Shown one piece after another: positions 38,668 through 48,538 of a DNA stretch of 64,000 nucleotides. Numbering within the stretch: the first letter of the stretch is position 1; each line of letters starts with the position of its first letter. Made by a program: the position numbers and the translations under genes. The notes beneath the pieces were generated by a model that was not told the DNA's origin, did no database searches, and was given only the letters and a program-made list of their open reading frames with translations. The DNA is from JAJDYQ01 sp965214035 (lineage in GTDB: Bacteria; Pseudomonadota; Gammaproteobacteria; JAJDYQ01). The DNA lies in NCBI GenBank assembly GCA_965214035.1, contig OZ243932.1, positions 186,001 through 250,000 on the forward strand, in the 5' to 3' direction.

Positions 38668-39933
38668 ATGGGTAACAGTGTTGAACAATATATGGCGGAG
38701 CTCGGCAGCAATGCCAGACAGGCGTCTCGTTTACTGGCCGCTGCCGATGGTGCTGCCAGAAATCAGGCATTGCTGGATATTGCCGGGCGTCTGGATATCG
38801 GTCGCGATGAGTTGATGCGGGAAAACGGTAAGGATCTTGCCGCCGGTCAGAAGATCGAGCTGGATGCGGCATTACTGGACAGGCTGGAGTTAACGCCTGC
38901 CCGTATTGACGGCATGATTGAGGGGCTGCGCCAGATTGCGGCATTGCCTGACCCTGTCGGTGAGGTTTTCGATATGAACTATCGTCCTTCCGGCATACAG
39001 GTGGGGCGCATGAGGGTGCCTCTGGGGGTTGTGGGAATTATCTATGAATCGCGACCGAATGTGACGGCTGATGCCGCTGCCCTGTGCCTGAAGTCCGGTA
39101 ACGCGACGGTGTTGCGTGGCGGTTCGGAGGCGTACTTTTCAAATCAGGCGATTGCGAAATTTATCCAGGATGGTTTGTGCGCCACCGGCCTGCCTGCCTC
39201 TGGAGTGCAGGTTGTGGCCACTACCGATAGGGCCGCAGTTGGCTGCATGATTGCCATGCCGGAGTATGTTGATGTCATTATTCCGCGTGGTGGCAAGGGA
39301 TTGATCGAACGTATCAGCCGTGATGCGCGTGTGCCGGTCATTAAGCATCTTGATGGTATCTGTCATGTCTATGTCGATGATGAAGCGGACTCCGAAAAGG
39401 CATTTAATGTCTGCCTGAATGCCAAGACGCATCGTTACGGTGTCTGTAATGCGATGGAGACACTGCTGGTGGCAGATGCCGTGGCAGCCGACTTTTTGCC
39501 TGGAATGGCCCGTGCCTATTGTGAAAAGGGCGTGGAACTGCGCGGCTGTATAAAGACATGTGAAATTCTTGGGGATATTTGTCTGCCGGCTGATCAGGAG
39601 GACTGGGATACCGAGTATCTGGCACCGGTTTTGTCTGTCCGTGTGGTCAGTGGCCTTGAGCAGGCTGTTGAACATATCACGCAACATGGTTCCGGTCATA
39701 CGGACAGCATCATCACGGAAAATTTCAGCCGGGCACGGCGCTTTTTGCGGGAGGTGGATTCCAGCTCTGTTATGGTCAATGCTTCGACCCGTTTTGCGGA
39801 CGGGTTTGAATATGGCCTGGGGGCCGAGGTTGGCATATCTACCGATAAGTTTCATGCTCGCGGGCCGGTGGGTCTGGAGGGCCTGACTTCCGTGAAATAT
39901 ATTGTGCTGGGAGACGGGACTGTCCGCTGCTAG
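38668..39933 (+). CDS. proA: Gamma-glutamyl phosphate reductase
   Basis: Second step of proline synthesis: NADPH-dependent reduction of gamma-glutamyl phosphate. It belongs to the aldehyde dehydrogenase superfamily. The 421 residues include VPLGVVGIIYESRPNVT, LKSGNATVLRGGSEA, IPRGGKGLI and the catalytic Cys in the HRYGVCNAMETLL segment. FADGFEYGLGAEVGISTDK near the end is typical. The partner proB is not in the window. Confidence 0.96.
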   Translation: MGNSVEQYMAELGSNARQASRLLAAADGAARNQALLDIAGRLDIGRDELMRENGKDLAAGQKIELDAALLDRLELTPARIDGMIEGLRQIAALPDPVGEVFDMNYRPSGIQVGRMRVPLGVVGIIYESRPNVTADAAALCLKSGNATVLRGGSEAYFSNQAIAKFIQDGLCATGLPASGVQVVATTDRAAVGCMIAMPEYVDVIIPRGGKGLIERISRDARVPVIKHLDGICHVYVDDEADSEKAFNVCLNAKTHRYGVCNAMETLLVADAVAADFLPGMARAYCEKGVELRGCIKTCEILGDICLPADQEDWDTEYLAPVLSVRVVSGLEQAVEHITQHGSGHTDSIITENFSRARRFLREVDSSSVMVNASTRFADGFEYGLGAEVGISTDKFHARGPVGLEGLTSVKYIVLGDGTVRC

Positions 39934-39944
39934 GTTGCCTTGCG

Positions 39945-40601
39945 ATGATCGGTTTGTATGGCGGCGCATTTGATCCGGTGCATCTTGGTCACCTTGGCGT
40001 CGTTGAGGCAGCCGGTCGGCAGGCCAGTCTGGAGCGAATCATATTTGTGCCGACCGGCAATCCACCGCATCGAGGCAGTCTGCATGCATCCGCCGGAGAC
40101 AGGCTCAGGTTGTTGCAGGCGGCTGTCTCGGACTGTGACCGTTGTACTGTCAGTGACTTTGAAATCAGAAAGCCGTCAAAATCATGGACTATCGATACTC
40201 TGAAGTATTTTTATCGCCACTATGGTCGGCAGACCCTTTGCCTCATCATGGGGTCGGATGCGTTTGGCGGCATTGATGGCTGGTATCGGGGTGATCAGAT
40301 TTTGAATTATTGTCATATCATGGTGGTCAGCCGGGCCGGAGATCATCACAGGCCGGGTGGTGCGACTGCACGGTATTATGAACACCACAGGGTGGCGCAA
40401 CTGCCGGAAAGTCTGACCGTAGAAAATGACCGGCCGCAGGGCAGCATATTGTGGATCGATACTGAAGTGCCGGATGTATCTTCGACGCTGGTACGCGAAA
40501 GGGTCAGGAGCGGGCATGAACTGGCTTCATTGTTGCCGCCGGCAGTTGAGACTCTAATCAGGGATGAAAATATCTACAGAGATGAAAATGTCCATGGATA
40601 A
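39945..40601 (+). CDS. nadD: Nicotinate-nucleotide adenylyltransferase
   Basis: Adenylates nicotinate mononucleotide in NAD synthesis. The 218-residue protein starts with the nucleotidyltransferase motif GLYGGAFDPVHLGHLG and ends with the SSTLVRERVRSG motif that binds the triphosphate. The MGSDAFGGIDGWYR segment matches the substrate site. It overlaps the following rsfS frame. Confidence 0.95.
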   Translation: MIGLYGGAFDPVHLGHLGVVEAAGRQASLERIIFVPTGNPPHRGSLHASAGDRLRLLQAAVSDCDRCTVSDFEIRKPSKSWTIDTLKYFYRHYGRQTLCLIMGSDAFGGIDGWYRGDQILNYCHIMVVSRAGDHHRPGGATARYYEHHRVAQLPESLTVENDRPQGSILWIDTEVPDVSSTLVRERVRSGHELASLLPPAVETLIRDENIYRDENVHG

Positions 40602-40932
40602 GGCGCAGGAAATCGGTGAGCTTGTCATCCGTGCACTGGATGATTTGAAGGGTGCTGATCTGCTGTCTCTCGATGTCAGGGACAAGACTTCTGTGACCGA
40701 TATTATGGTGATATGCAGCGGCACATCATCGCGCCATGTGAAGTCGTTGACCGATAGCGTCATTCAAAGGGCCAAGGCAGCCGGTGTCAGGCCGCTGGGT
40801 GTGGAGGGTGAAGCGGCAGCAGAATGGTCCCTGATCGACCTCGGTCATGTGGTGGTACATATCATGTTGCCGGAGGTCCGGGATTTCTATCAGCTTGAGC
40901 GCCTGTGGTCGGTGGGTGAGGCTGCCCGCTGA
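40564..40932 (+). CDS. rsfS: Ribosomal silencing factor RsfS
   Basis: Binds uL14 on the large subunit and blocks subunit joining when nutrients are poor. The conserved region (ALDDLKGADLLSLDVRDKTS, IMVICSGTSSRHVKSL, GEAAAEWSLIDLGHVVVHIM) is complete. Four in-frame ATGs (40564, 40582, 40588, 40594) make the start uncertain; the family usually begins close to DKAQEIGEL, so 40588 or 40594 may be right. rlmH, which often follows, is not present. Confidence 0.93.
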   Translation: MKISTEMKMSMDKAQEIGELVIRALDDLKGADLLSLDVRDKTSVTDIMVICSGTSSRHVKSLTDSVIQRAKAAGVRPLGVEGEAAAEWSLIDLGHVVVHIMLPEVRDFYQLERLWSVGEAAR

Positions 40933-40969
40933 TGCCGTCGGCAGGCTGCCCGGCGATGATATTGCCATT

Positions 40970-41551
40970 GTGACTGACCCGTCCCTGATTCTGGCTTCGG
41001 CTTCCCCAAGACGCCGCGAATTATTGCAACAGATCGGCCTTGATTTCCGCTGCTGCCCGGTGGTTGTTGATGAGTCCTGCCGACCGGGCGAATCGGTGCA
41101 GGGATGTGTCAAAAGGCTTGCTCTGCAAAAAGCCCGACTGGCTTTTGAACGGCATGCCGGTGGTGTGGTACTGGGTTCCGATACCATGGTGGCCATGGAT
41201 GAGATGGCTTTCGGCAAGCCGAAGGACCGTCTGGATGGCATCAGAATGCTGCGTTCACTGTCCGGCCGCTGCCATCAGGTCGTCACCGGGGTGGCGGTTA
41301 TTTCATGCCATGGTGAGGATGTGGTGGCGCAGGTATCGATGGTCAGGTTCAGGCCGCTGCTGCATGATGAGATTGCGGCATACTGGGAGACGGGGGAGCC
41401 TTGCGACAAGGCAGGGGGATATGCTGTACAGGGATTCGCAGCACAGTTCATTGAGCGCATTGAGGGTAGTTATTCAGGGGTAATGGGGTTGCCGCTATTT
41501 GAGACGGCAACGCTTTTACGTCATCATGGTATCCATTTGCTTCCACCCTGA
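40970..41551 (+). CDS. maf: Maf-type nucleoside triphosphate pyrophosphatase
   Basis: House-cleaning enzyme that hydrolyses non-canonical or excess nucleotides (dTTP/UTP class most likely). The family motif LILASASPRRRELLQQIGLDF follows the start, then ESCRPGE, VLGSDTMVAMD and FGKPKDRLDGIRML. I chose GTG 40970 because homology begins at the next residues; the open frame extends back to 40847 inside rsfS without Maf character. The product has 193 residues. It stands before rng, as in many proteobacteria. Confidence 0.9.
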   Translation: MTDPSLILASASPRRRELLQQIGLDFRCCPVVVDESCRPGESVQGCVKRLALQKARLAFERHAGGVVLGSDTMVAMDEMAFGKPKDRLDGIRMLRSLSGRCHQVVTGVAVISCHGEDVVAQVSMVRFRPLLHDEIAAYWETGEPCDKAGGYAVQGFAAQFIERIEGSYSGVMGLPLFETATLLRHHGIHLLPP

Positions 41552-41555
41552 CACT

Positions 41556-43025
41556 ATGAACACCATGCAGGAAGAAATACTGATTAACGTTACGCCGCAG
41601 GAAGTCCGTGTGGCAGTGGTTGAGAACGGCATGTTGCAGGAATTGCTGCTGGAGCGCGGCTCGAAGCGGGGCCTGGTAGGTAATATCTATAAGGGCAGGG
41701 TTCGACGGGTTCTGCCGGGTATGCAGGCTGCCTTTGTTGATATTGGTCTGCAACGGGCGGCATTTCTGCATGCCTCCGATATTTTTTCCGGCAAGGAAAG
41801 CAGTGATGGAGAGGAATCCGGTTCTATAAACGAATTGTTGTCGGAGGGACAGGTTTTGCTGGTTCAGGTTATCAAGGACCCACTGGGTACCAAGGGTGCC
41901 CGGCTGACAACACAGATTGCTATCCCATCCCGTTATCTTGTTTTGATGCCACAGGTTAAGCGTCTGGGTGTTTCCAGCAAACTGGCAGAGGAAGAGGAGC
42001 GTCTGAGGCTCAAGGACCTTGTAGCGGGCCAGCTCGACAAAGAGTGCAAAGAGGGTTTTATTATTCGTACCGCAGCCGAGGGCATAAGCGAGGAGCAGAT
42101 AAAGGCCGACTTAAAGTATCTGCAAAAATTGTGGGCGGTTGTCTGTGAGCGTGAAAATACGTTTAGTCCCGGTGATGCTGTTTATGAAGAACCAAGCCTT
42201 ATGTTCAGGACATTACGGGATTTTGTCGATGAGAATGTGGTCAAGGTTATTGTGGATTCACGCAGTGCCTGTCATCGTATGAGTGAGTTTGCCGAAAAGT
42301 TTTTACCAGAGTTTCGCAGCCGTATTGAACATTATACCGGAGAGCGCCCGTTGTTTGATTTATACAATGTGGAAGATGAAATACAAAAGGCATTGCAAAG
42401 CAAGGTGCAGTTGAAGTCCGGTGGCTATCTTATCATCGACCAGACGGAAGCGATGACCACCATTGATGTCAATACCGGGGCATATGTTGGTCGTCGCAAC
42501 CTTGAAGAAACGATTTTCAAAACCAATCTGGAAGCTGCTCAGTCCATTGCCCGGCAACTGCGCCTGCGTAATCTGGGCGGCATCATCATCCTTGATTTTA
42601 TTGATATGGTGAATGAGGAGCATAAGCGTCAGGTGTTGCGCACCTTTGAAAAATATACCGAAAGAGATAATGCGAAGTGCTTTTTAACCGATATTTCGCG
42701 CCTCGGATTGATCGAGATGACACGAAAGCGAACAAGAGAGAGCCTGGAGCATATTATGTGCAAACCCTGCCCAACCTGTGGTGGTCGGGGTTCTGTAAAG
42801 ACAGCGCAAACCATGTGCTATGAAATATTCCGTGAAATTTTGCGTGAATCACGCCAGTATGACTCTGAAAAGCTACTGGTTCTGGCATCTCAGGAAGTGG
42901 TGGATCTGCTGCTGGACGAAGAATCAAACAGCGTTGCAGAACTGGAAGAGTTTATTGGTCGGCCCATACAGTTTCAGGCTGAGAATCTATATTCCCAGGA
43001 AAATTATGATGTTGTGTTGATGTAA
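41556..43025 (+). CDS. rng: Ribonuclease G
   Basis: Endoribonuclease for 5' end maturation of 16S rRNA and mRNA turnover, related to RNase E. The 489 residues start with ILINVTPQEVRVAVVENGML. An S1 domain follows (NIYKGRVRRVLPGMQAAFVDIG), then catalytic aspartates in TTIDVNTGAYVG and IILDFIDM, and the zinc-link CPTCGGRG. There is no long RNase E-like C-terminal tail. ATG 41556 is used; ATG 41565 is also possible. Confidence 0.95.
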   Translation: MNTMQEEILINVTPQEVRVAVVENGMLQELLLERGSKRGLVGNIYKGRVRRVLPGMQAAFVDIGLQRAAFLHASDIFSGKESSDGEESGSINELLSEGQVLLVQVIKDPLGTKGARLTTQIAIPSRYLVLMPQVKRLGVSSKLAEEEERLRLKDLVAGQLDKECKEGFIIRTAAEGISEEQIKADLKYLQKLWAVVCERENTFSPGDAVYEEPSLMFRTLRDFVDENVVKVIVDSRSACHRMSEFAEKFLPEFRSRIEHYTGERPLFDLYNVEDEIQKALQSKVQLKSGGYLIIDQTEAMTTIDVNTGAYVGRRNLEETIFKTNLEAAQSIARQLRLRNLGGIIILDFIDMVNEEHKRQVLRTFEKYTERDNAKCFLTDISRLGLIEMTRKRTRESLEHIMCKPCPTCGGRGSVKTAQTMCYEIFREILRESRQYDSEKLLVLASQEVVDLLLDEESNSVAELEEFIGRPIQFQAENLYSQENYDVVLM

Positions 43026-43029
43026 TTAC

Positions 43030-46000
43030 ATGTCATATATTGAACTAAAAAGGACCGTAATCATAAAATGGTGCCTGCAAGCGATGGTCCTGCTTTTGAT
43101 TTTGCTCGGCACTCTGGCCGGCATTGCCCGCATGGCCTTTCCCCTGCTGGAGGACTATCATACGGAGATCGAGTCAATCGCCGAGAATATATTGCAAAGA
43201 CCAGTTCGGATCGGGGCAATAGATACAGCCTGGTCCGGCTGGAATCCTGTCATCGTCATGTATGATGCGCATATAGAAAGCACGGACAGCGGCGATATGG
43301 CAATCGATCTGAAAGAGCTGGATATTTCTTTTGATCTGATTGCCAGTGTATTCAATCGGGATCTCCAGCCTGAAAGAATTTCAATGAAAGTCGGCAGTCT
43401 GGTTATTCACCGACAGAAAGATGGCCGGATAAGCCTGGGGTTCGATGCTCTGCTCACGAATGGCGATTCCCGGGATGCCCCGGAAAATCTGCAATGGTTA
43501 TTGGATCAGCCTGATGTCCATATTTTTGCAGAGGCGATTGAGTTCAGAGATCAACAGGCGCAGCTTCCGGGTATGTGCCTGCAGGATGCCGGCCTGTCAT
43601 TGGAAACCCGTCCTGATTCTTTGCTGCTACAGTTTGTCGCTGATGCCTGTGCAATGGCTGAACGTATTGAATGGTCGGCTGAATTGCCCCGTGCCGACTT
43701 CAGCAGGCATTCTTATTCAGCGCGGGCTTATCTGAAAATAAAGCAGGCCTCTCTGGCTTTCTGGAAAGAAGCACTCTCGAACTATGTATCCCTGCCGGAT
43801 CAGGGGATGGCGGATATACAGTTGTGGGCCGATATTGGTGATAGTGAACTGGTAAAAATCGAGGGAAGTGCCTCACTGTCATCTGTTATTTATGAAGACG
43901 CAGCAGGTGCGTCTTTCGGAATTGCTTCAATGCGAGGAAATTTTGGCTGGCAGCGCAGCCATGCAGGCTGGCAGCTCCAGATCGCTGACTGGAGTATGTC
44001 CCGTCATCGTCAGCACTGGCCTGCCAGCGGTCTGTTGGTGACATTTAATGAAGACAGGCGTCAGTATGATGTCAAGAGCGGCTATCTGCGCATGGATGAT
44101 GTGTTGCCAGTCATAATGATGCAGCCATGGGCTCGTCAAAATTTAGAGCCAGATTATCACGCATTAAACTTTGGTGGTTCTGTTGCTGATTTGCATTTGC
44201 GGCTGATTTTGGATGATGGCTTTTATCTGACGGATTACACTGCAAGGGCCCGGTTGGAAGACTTTTCCGTGTATGCCGGCAAAAATGTACCAGCGATATA
44301 CGGGGTGGATGGCGATTTACTGGCAACTTCCCGCTCCGGGCTGTTCGATTTGCAGGCAGAAGATGTGTTGCTCGATATGGAAACCCTGTTCCGTGACCCG
44401 CTGGATATCGGTACTTTAACGGGTCGTTTGCACTGGTCTGTGCTTGATTCGGGCATATTGATCGAATCTTCAAACCTGCAAGCGGTTAATGCCCATATTG
44501 CTACCCAAAGTCGCTTGTCGATCCATCTGGCCGAAGGACGTTCTCCCTTGCTGGATATACAGACCGAATTTGAGAACGGTGATGGTGCCTATGTGTCGCG
44601 TTATCTGCCGGTCAGAATCATGTCCGCAGCTGCGACTGACTGGCTGGATAACAGTATTGTCGCGGGTCAGGTGGATTCTGGCACGCTTGTATTGCGCGGT
44701 CATGTTGATGATTTTCCCTACGATGAACAGGAGGGACGGTTTGAAGTGCGATTCAATATCAGGGACGGCACTTTGAATTATTATGATGACTGGCCATGGA
44801 TCGAGGAGATTGCGGCAGAAGTGCAGGTGCTGGGCCGGCATATGCGTATAGAGTCTACCGCAAATCGTATCCGTGATGCGGACCTGAAACGGGTGGTGGT
44901 CGATATCGAAGATATGGGTGGTTCTGCCCCGGTCGTGAAAGTCAACGGGTTTGCCGAAATTTCATCACATGACTTACTGGGTTATCTAAGTGAAACTTCC
45001 CTGATTGATGAATATCAGAGGGTGTTGTCAATGCTGTATCTGTCCGGCAGACATAACCTGCATCTGGATATGTCGCTCCCCCTTGCCCGTGGTGAACTGG
45101 AACTTAATGGAGTTCTGGATTTCAAGGGCAACCGGTTAAGCATCCCCGACTGGCAGATCGAATTATCTGATCTGAAAGGCAGATTGTTCTTCAGTGACAA
45201 AGCCTTCCGGTCGCAAAGCCTGACCGCCGATTATCTGGGTCGGGCAGTGGCTTCCGAGGTGTCAACTATCAGTGTGGATGGCCGGCGTGAAACCCATATA
45301 CGATTGCAAACCCGTGCCGATCTTTCTCGTTTGCTGGCACAGAAAATTCCCCGGCTGGCTGAGCGAATCGATGGCGAATCCGCTATTGATGTAACCATTC
45401 AGACTTTTGATGATTTACAGTCGGCAAGCCGCCTGATCATCCATTCGGACTTAAAAGGTACGGAAATCTGCCTTCCGGCACCATTTATCAAGCCGAAACA
45501 AACGACGCTACCGCTTCGGCTGGTTGCCGGTCTGGGCGATGAGTTGACTGTGCAGGCTTCTTTACAAGACAGGGCGCAGCTCCGAATGAAATTTAATGAA
45601 AAAGGTGGTTTGTCATCCGGGATGTTGTATCTGGGGGCATCACTGGCATCCCTTGAGCCAGAGGGAGGGGTATTTGCAGTACGGGGGCGTCTTGACGAAC
45701 TGGAACTGGATAACTGGATTGATTGGTATGACAGTTCGGCCGGGAATGATGAAGAACCCTATTTTGACCTGCCTGTGTCGCTGGCTCTGGATATCGGCAG
45801 TATGGCCCTGTCGAAATGGTACTTATCCAGATTCAGTTTTTCAGGCTTGCTTGAAGATGATATTCTGGATATGAGTTTTTCGGGGTACTCACTGACAGGA
45901 ACAGGTGTGTTTAATCGCAATCAAAACCCCTCGCTGGAATTAAAATTTGATGACATGCGTATCCGTGAAGAACCGGATGTCGCGATGGATAACCCGGATG

Positions 46001-46866
46001 ATATCTGGTCATTTGATCTGTTGCCCTCTGATATACCGTCTCTTGATATTGATGTAGAGCGGTTGTTTTACAACAACAGGGATATTGGAAATATCGGTTT
46101 TAGTGCCTCTTCCGGTGACGATGAACTTCGTATGACCGGGGCTTATCTGCGAAATGAAAAGTCTGATGTCGATATGGAAGGATCATGGCAGTATCGTCGA
46201 GGTGAGCATCAGACAAAAGTTGATATTAATGTTGCCAGCAGTGATTTTGGTGACTTGATGAGAAGATTGGGGTATCACGACACAGTCAAACAGGGTGCTA
46301 TCGACTCACAGGGGTCATTTTCTGCCCCATTATCACCATTGGAGCTCGGCATAGAAGATATCAGCGGTGAAATTGAAGTTACCATGCGCGACGGTGAGGT
46401 GACCGATATAGACTCAGGTAATGCGGGAAGAGTTTTTGGTCTGCTCAGTTTTCAGGCATTACCGCGTCGTCTGTCTCTGGATTTCAGTGATTTATTCAGT
46501 CAGGGGATAAGCTTTGATGAGATTAGAGGTGGTTTTGAGATCAGTCAGGGCGATGCCTATACCAATAACCTGAGCCTGACAGCACCTTCGGGCACTGTAG
46601 AGATTACCGGGCGGGTAGGGCTTTTCGACAGGGATTATGACCAGCTAGTGAAAGTCATTCCCAATGTCAGCGCCTCATTGCCGGTGGTTGGTGCCCTGGC
46701 GGGCATTTCAGGATGGACTGCCGCTTTATGGCTTGCCGATCAGGTCCTGGGAAAACCACTCAATAAGCTGGCTGAAACAGAATATCGGATCAGTGGCATC
46801 TGGGATGAGCCGAAGATCGAGAAACTGACCGGGAATGAGCCTGCCGGTATAAATTTTGAGAAATAA
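43030..46866 (+). CDS. yhdP: YhdP family AsmA-like phospholipid transporter
   Basis: A 1278-residue inner-membrane anchored periplasmic protein. The family (YhdP, TamB, YdbH) bridges the envelope and moves phospholipids to the outer membrane. One N-terminal transmembrane helix (about residues 12-35, MVLLLILLGTLAGIARMAF) is followed by a long beta-rich region. The C-terminal AsmA-like part carries DSQGSFSAPLSPLEL, GRVFGLLSFQALPRRLSLDFSD and a final segment VVGALAGISGWTAALWLADQ. It starts five bases after rng, the usual rng-yhdP pair. tldD, often next, is absent. Confidence 0.92.
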   Translation: MSYIELKRTVIIKWCLQAMVLLLILLGTLAGIARMAFPLLEDYHTEIESIAENILQRPVRIGAIDTAWSGWNPVIVMYDAHIESTDSGDMAIDLKELDISFDLIASVFNRDLQPERISMKVGSLVIHRQKDGRISLGFDALLTNGDSRDAPENLQWLLDQPDVHIFAEAIEFRDQQAQLPGMCLQDAGLSLETRPDSLLLQFVADACAMAERIEWSAELPRADFSRHSYSARAYLKIKQASLAFWKEALSNYVSLPDQGMADIQLWADIGDSELVKIEGSASLSSVIYEDAAGASFGIASMRGNFGWQRSHAGWQLQIADWSMSRHRQHWPASGLLVTFNEDRRQYDVKSGYLRMDDVLPVIMMQPWARQNLEPDYHALNFGGSVADLHLRLILDDGFYLTDYTARARLEDFSVYAGKNVPAIYGVDGDLLATSRSGLFDLQAEDVLLDMETLFRDPLDIGTLTGRLHWSVLDSGILIESSNLQAVNAHIATQSRLSIHLAEGRSPLLDIQTEFENGDGAYVSRYLPVRIMSAAATDWLDNSIVAGQVDSGTLVLRGHVDDFPYDEQEGRFEVRFNIRDGTLNYYDDWPWIEEIAAEVQVLGRHMRIESTANRIRDADLKRVVVDIEDMGGSAPVVKVNGFAEISSHDLLGYLSETSLIDEYQRVLSMLYLSGRHNLHLDMSLPLARGELELNGVLDFKGNRLSIPDWQIELSDLKGRLFFSDKAFRSQSLTADYLGRAVASEVSTISVDGRRETHIRLQTRADLSRLLAQKIPRLAERIDGESAIDVTIQTFDDLQSASRLIIHSDLKGTEICLPAPFIKPKQTTLPLRLVAGLGDELTVQASLQDRAQLRMKFNEKGGLSSGMLYLGASLASLEPEGGVFAVRGRLDELELDNWIDWYDSSAGNDEEPYFDLPVSLALDIGSMALSKWYLSRFSFSGLLEDDILDMSFSGYSLTGTGVFNRNQNPSLELKFDDMRIREEPDVAMDNPDDIWSFDLLPSDIPSLDIDVERLFYNNRDIGNIGFSASSGDDELRMTGAYLRNEKSDVDMEGSWQYRRGEHQTKVDINVASSDFGDLMRRLGYHDTVKQGAIDSQGSFSAPLSPLELGIEDISGEIEVTMRDGEVTDIDSGNAGRVFGLLSFQALPRRLSLDFSDLFSQGISFDEIRGGFEISQGDAYTNNLSLTAPSGTVEITGRVGLFDRDYDQLVKVIPNVSASLPVVGALAGISGWTAALWLADQVLGKPLNKLAETEYRISGIWDEPKIEKLTGNEPAGINFEK

Positions 46867-46874
46867 CACAGGTT

Positions 46875-48230
46875 TTAAATTAATATCAGGGTGGCCAACC
46901 CCAGAAAAGCCATAAAGCCGATAACATCGGTTATGGTTGTCAACAAAACACTGCCCGCGAGTGCCGGGTCAATCCCCAGTTTTTTCAGGGCCAGCGGCAC
47001 CGTCACGCCGGCCAGAGTGGCACACATCAGGTTGATAATCAGAGCGGCGGCGATAATTATGCTGATCATGAGGTTGTCAAACCAGAAATAGGCTGCCATG
47101 GAAACAACCAGTGACCAGAGCATGCCGTTTAATGCGCCTATGGAAATTTCCTTGAACAGCAGCAGGCGGACATTTGATTGTCCCAGTTGTCCCAGGGCGA
47201 TGCCACGAATGACCAGCGTCAGTGTCTGACTGCCGGCAACACCCCCCATGCTGGCCACAATGGGCATGAGTACAGCAAGTGCGACGATTTTATCCAGGGT
47301 GGCTTCATAAAGACCGATGATCCAGGACGCAAACAGGGCGGTCAATAAATTAATGCCCAGCCAGATGGCGCGCTTCGAGGCACTCGGCAGAATGGGCGCG
47401 AACATATCATCTTCTTCATCCAGGCCGGCCATGCGCATCAAATCCTGATCGGCTTCGTCACGGATAACATCAACAACATCGTCAATGGTGATGCGACCCA
47501 GCAGTTGATTGGAATCATCTACAACGGGTACGGATATCAGATCATTTAACTCAAAATACTTGGCTACCTCTTTGGCGGAAGTCGTTACCAGCAGTGCATG
47601 GCTTTTTGCAGACATAACGTCCCTGATATATAATGCCGGGTCGCTGGTCAGCAGCGTGGAAAGCGACAATGTGCCTGTCAGTTTATCCTGCCTGTTGACC
47701 ACACTCAGTGTATCGGTCAGCACCGGTAGCTCTTTACGCATTCTCAGGTAGCGTAGTACCACATCAATGGTTACATCCGCTCGCACGGTGACAATATCAA
47801 TATTCATTAAGCCGCCGGCGCTATCTTCCGGGTAGGACAGAATGGACTCAAGGCGCTGCCTGTTCTGACTGTCCATGGAGGTCATTAACTCTCCGGTGAC
47901 GGCCTCCGGAAGGTCGCCAAATACATCGGCCAGATCATCCATGTCCATGACTGTTGTCGCGGCAAGCAGCTCATCATTCTCCATAATTTCGATGAGATGA
48001 GTGCGCACTTCATCATTAACCTGGCTCAGGGTTTCTCCCTGATCATCGGCATCAACCAGTTGCCAGACAAAGTAGCGTCTGTCTCTTGGCAGCGATTCCA
48101 GTAAATGTCCTAATTCGGCAGGACTCAGGGTTGAAAGCAGCGTTTTTGCATAATATGCAGCACCACTGCTCAATGCACCATTAATATTTTCCAGGTTACT
48201 AAGCGTTCTTTCTGATTTTTCCTGTGCCAT
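46875..48230 (-). CDS. mgtE: Magnesium transporter MgtE
   Basis: A Mg2+-gated channel of the inner membrane. The 451 residues comprise an N-terminal helical domain (HLLESLPRDRRYFVW onward), a pair of CBS domains (about residues 130-255) that sense magnesium, a connecting helix, and five transmembrane helices from about residue 285, with the GGVAGSQTLTLVIRG motif. It is convergent with yhdP, eight bases apart. In many relatives it directly follows ptsI; here a foreign-looking island separates them. Confidence 0.95.
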   Translation of the reverse strand: MAQEKSERTLSNLENINGALSSGAAYYAKTLLSTLSPAELGHLLESLPRDRRYFVWQLVDADDQGETLSQVNDEVRTHLIEIMENDELLAATTVMDMDDLADVFGDLPEAVTGELMTSMDSQNRQRLESILSYPEDSAGGLMNIDIVTVRADVTIDVVLRYLRMRKELPVLTDTLSVVNRQDKLTGTLSLSTLLTSDPALYIRDVMSAKSHALLVTTSAKEVAKYFELNDLISVPVVDDSNQLLGRITIDDVVDVIRDEADQDLMRMAGLDEEDDMFAPILPSASKRAIWLGINLLTALFASWIIGLYEATLDKIVALAVLMPIVASMGGVAGSQTLTLVIRGIALGQLGQSNVRLLLFKEISIGALNGMLWSLVVSMAAYFWFDNLMISIIIAAALIINLMCATLAGVTVPLALKKLGIDPALAGSVLLTTITDVIGFMAFLGLATLILI

Positions 48231-48263
48231 ATCAGCTCTGGCTTTGTGATGAAAAATTGGTCA

Positions 48264-48292
48264 AGTTTAGCGCCCGATCACTGTGTCATCAA
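48264..48292 (-). promoter_or_regulatory. Sigma-70-type promoter for mgtE
   Basis: On the minus strand TTGATG (48287-48292) and TAAACT (48264-48269) are 17 bases apart. A start near 48257 leaves a leader of about 27 nt. It means mgtE does not need read-through from ptsI across the inserted island. Confidence 0.5.
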
Positions 48293-48376
48293 TCAATAAA
48301 AATTTCAGATATTTAAACAATAAGTTGCTTGTTTGTTATGTATCTGGTGCTACACAATATCCACTACCATCTTTTA

Positions 48377-48385
48377 GGCCTGTCC
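48377..48385. repeat. Possible left terminal inverted repeat of a decayed insertion element
   Basis: GGCCTGTCC here is nearly the reverse complement of GGACAGGTTC at 49740-49749, read as GAACCTGTCC. The short match and one-base length difference make this tentative. Confidence 0.3.
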
Positions 48386-48538
48386 AGATACCTGCCTTAA
48401 AAAAGCGGCGTCCCCGACATGTAAAAGAGGCATGGTAAACGACCTGAAATCAAATCATGATTTGAGTGAAAGGCTTTACTGCAAGCCTTGTCGAGTCAAG
48501 TCGTACGGGTTGTTGCTGTTGGATGTTCAAAAGTCAGA

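Larger units (their letters stand above)
48231..48538. other. AT-rich gap between mgtE and the glycosyltransferase
   Basis: Apart from the mgtE promoter this stretch has no gene with recognisable character. It contains TTAGGCCTGTCC (48374-48385), a possible mobile-element end. A plus-strand frame that starts at 48432 runs mostly antisense to the glycosyltransferase and is not convincing. Confidence 0.4.
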
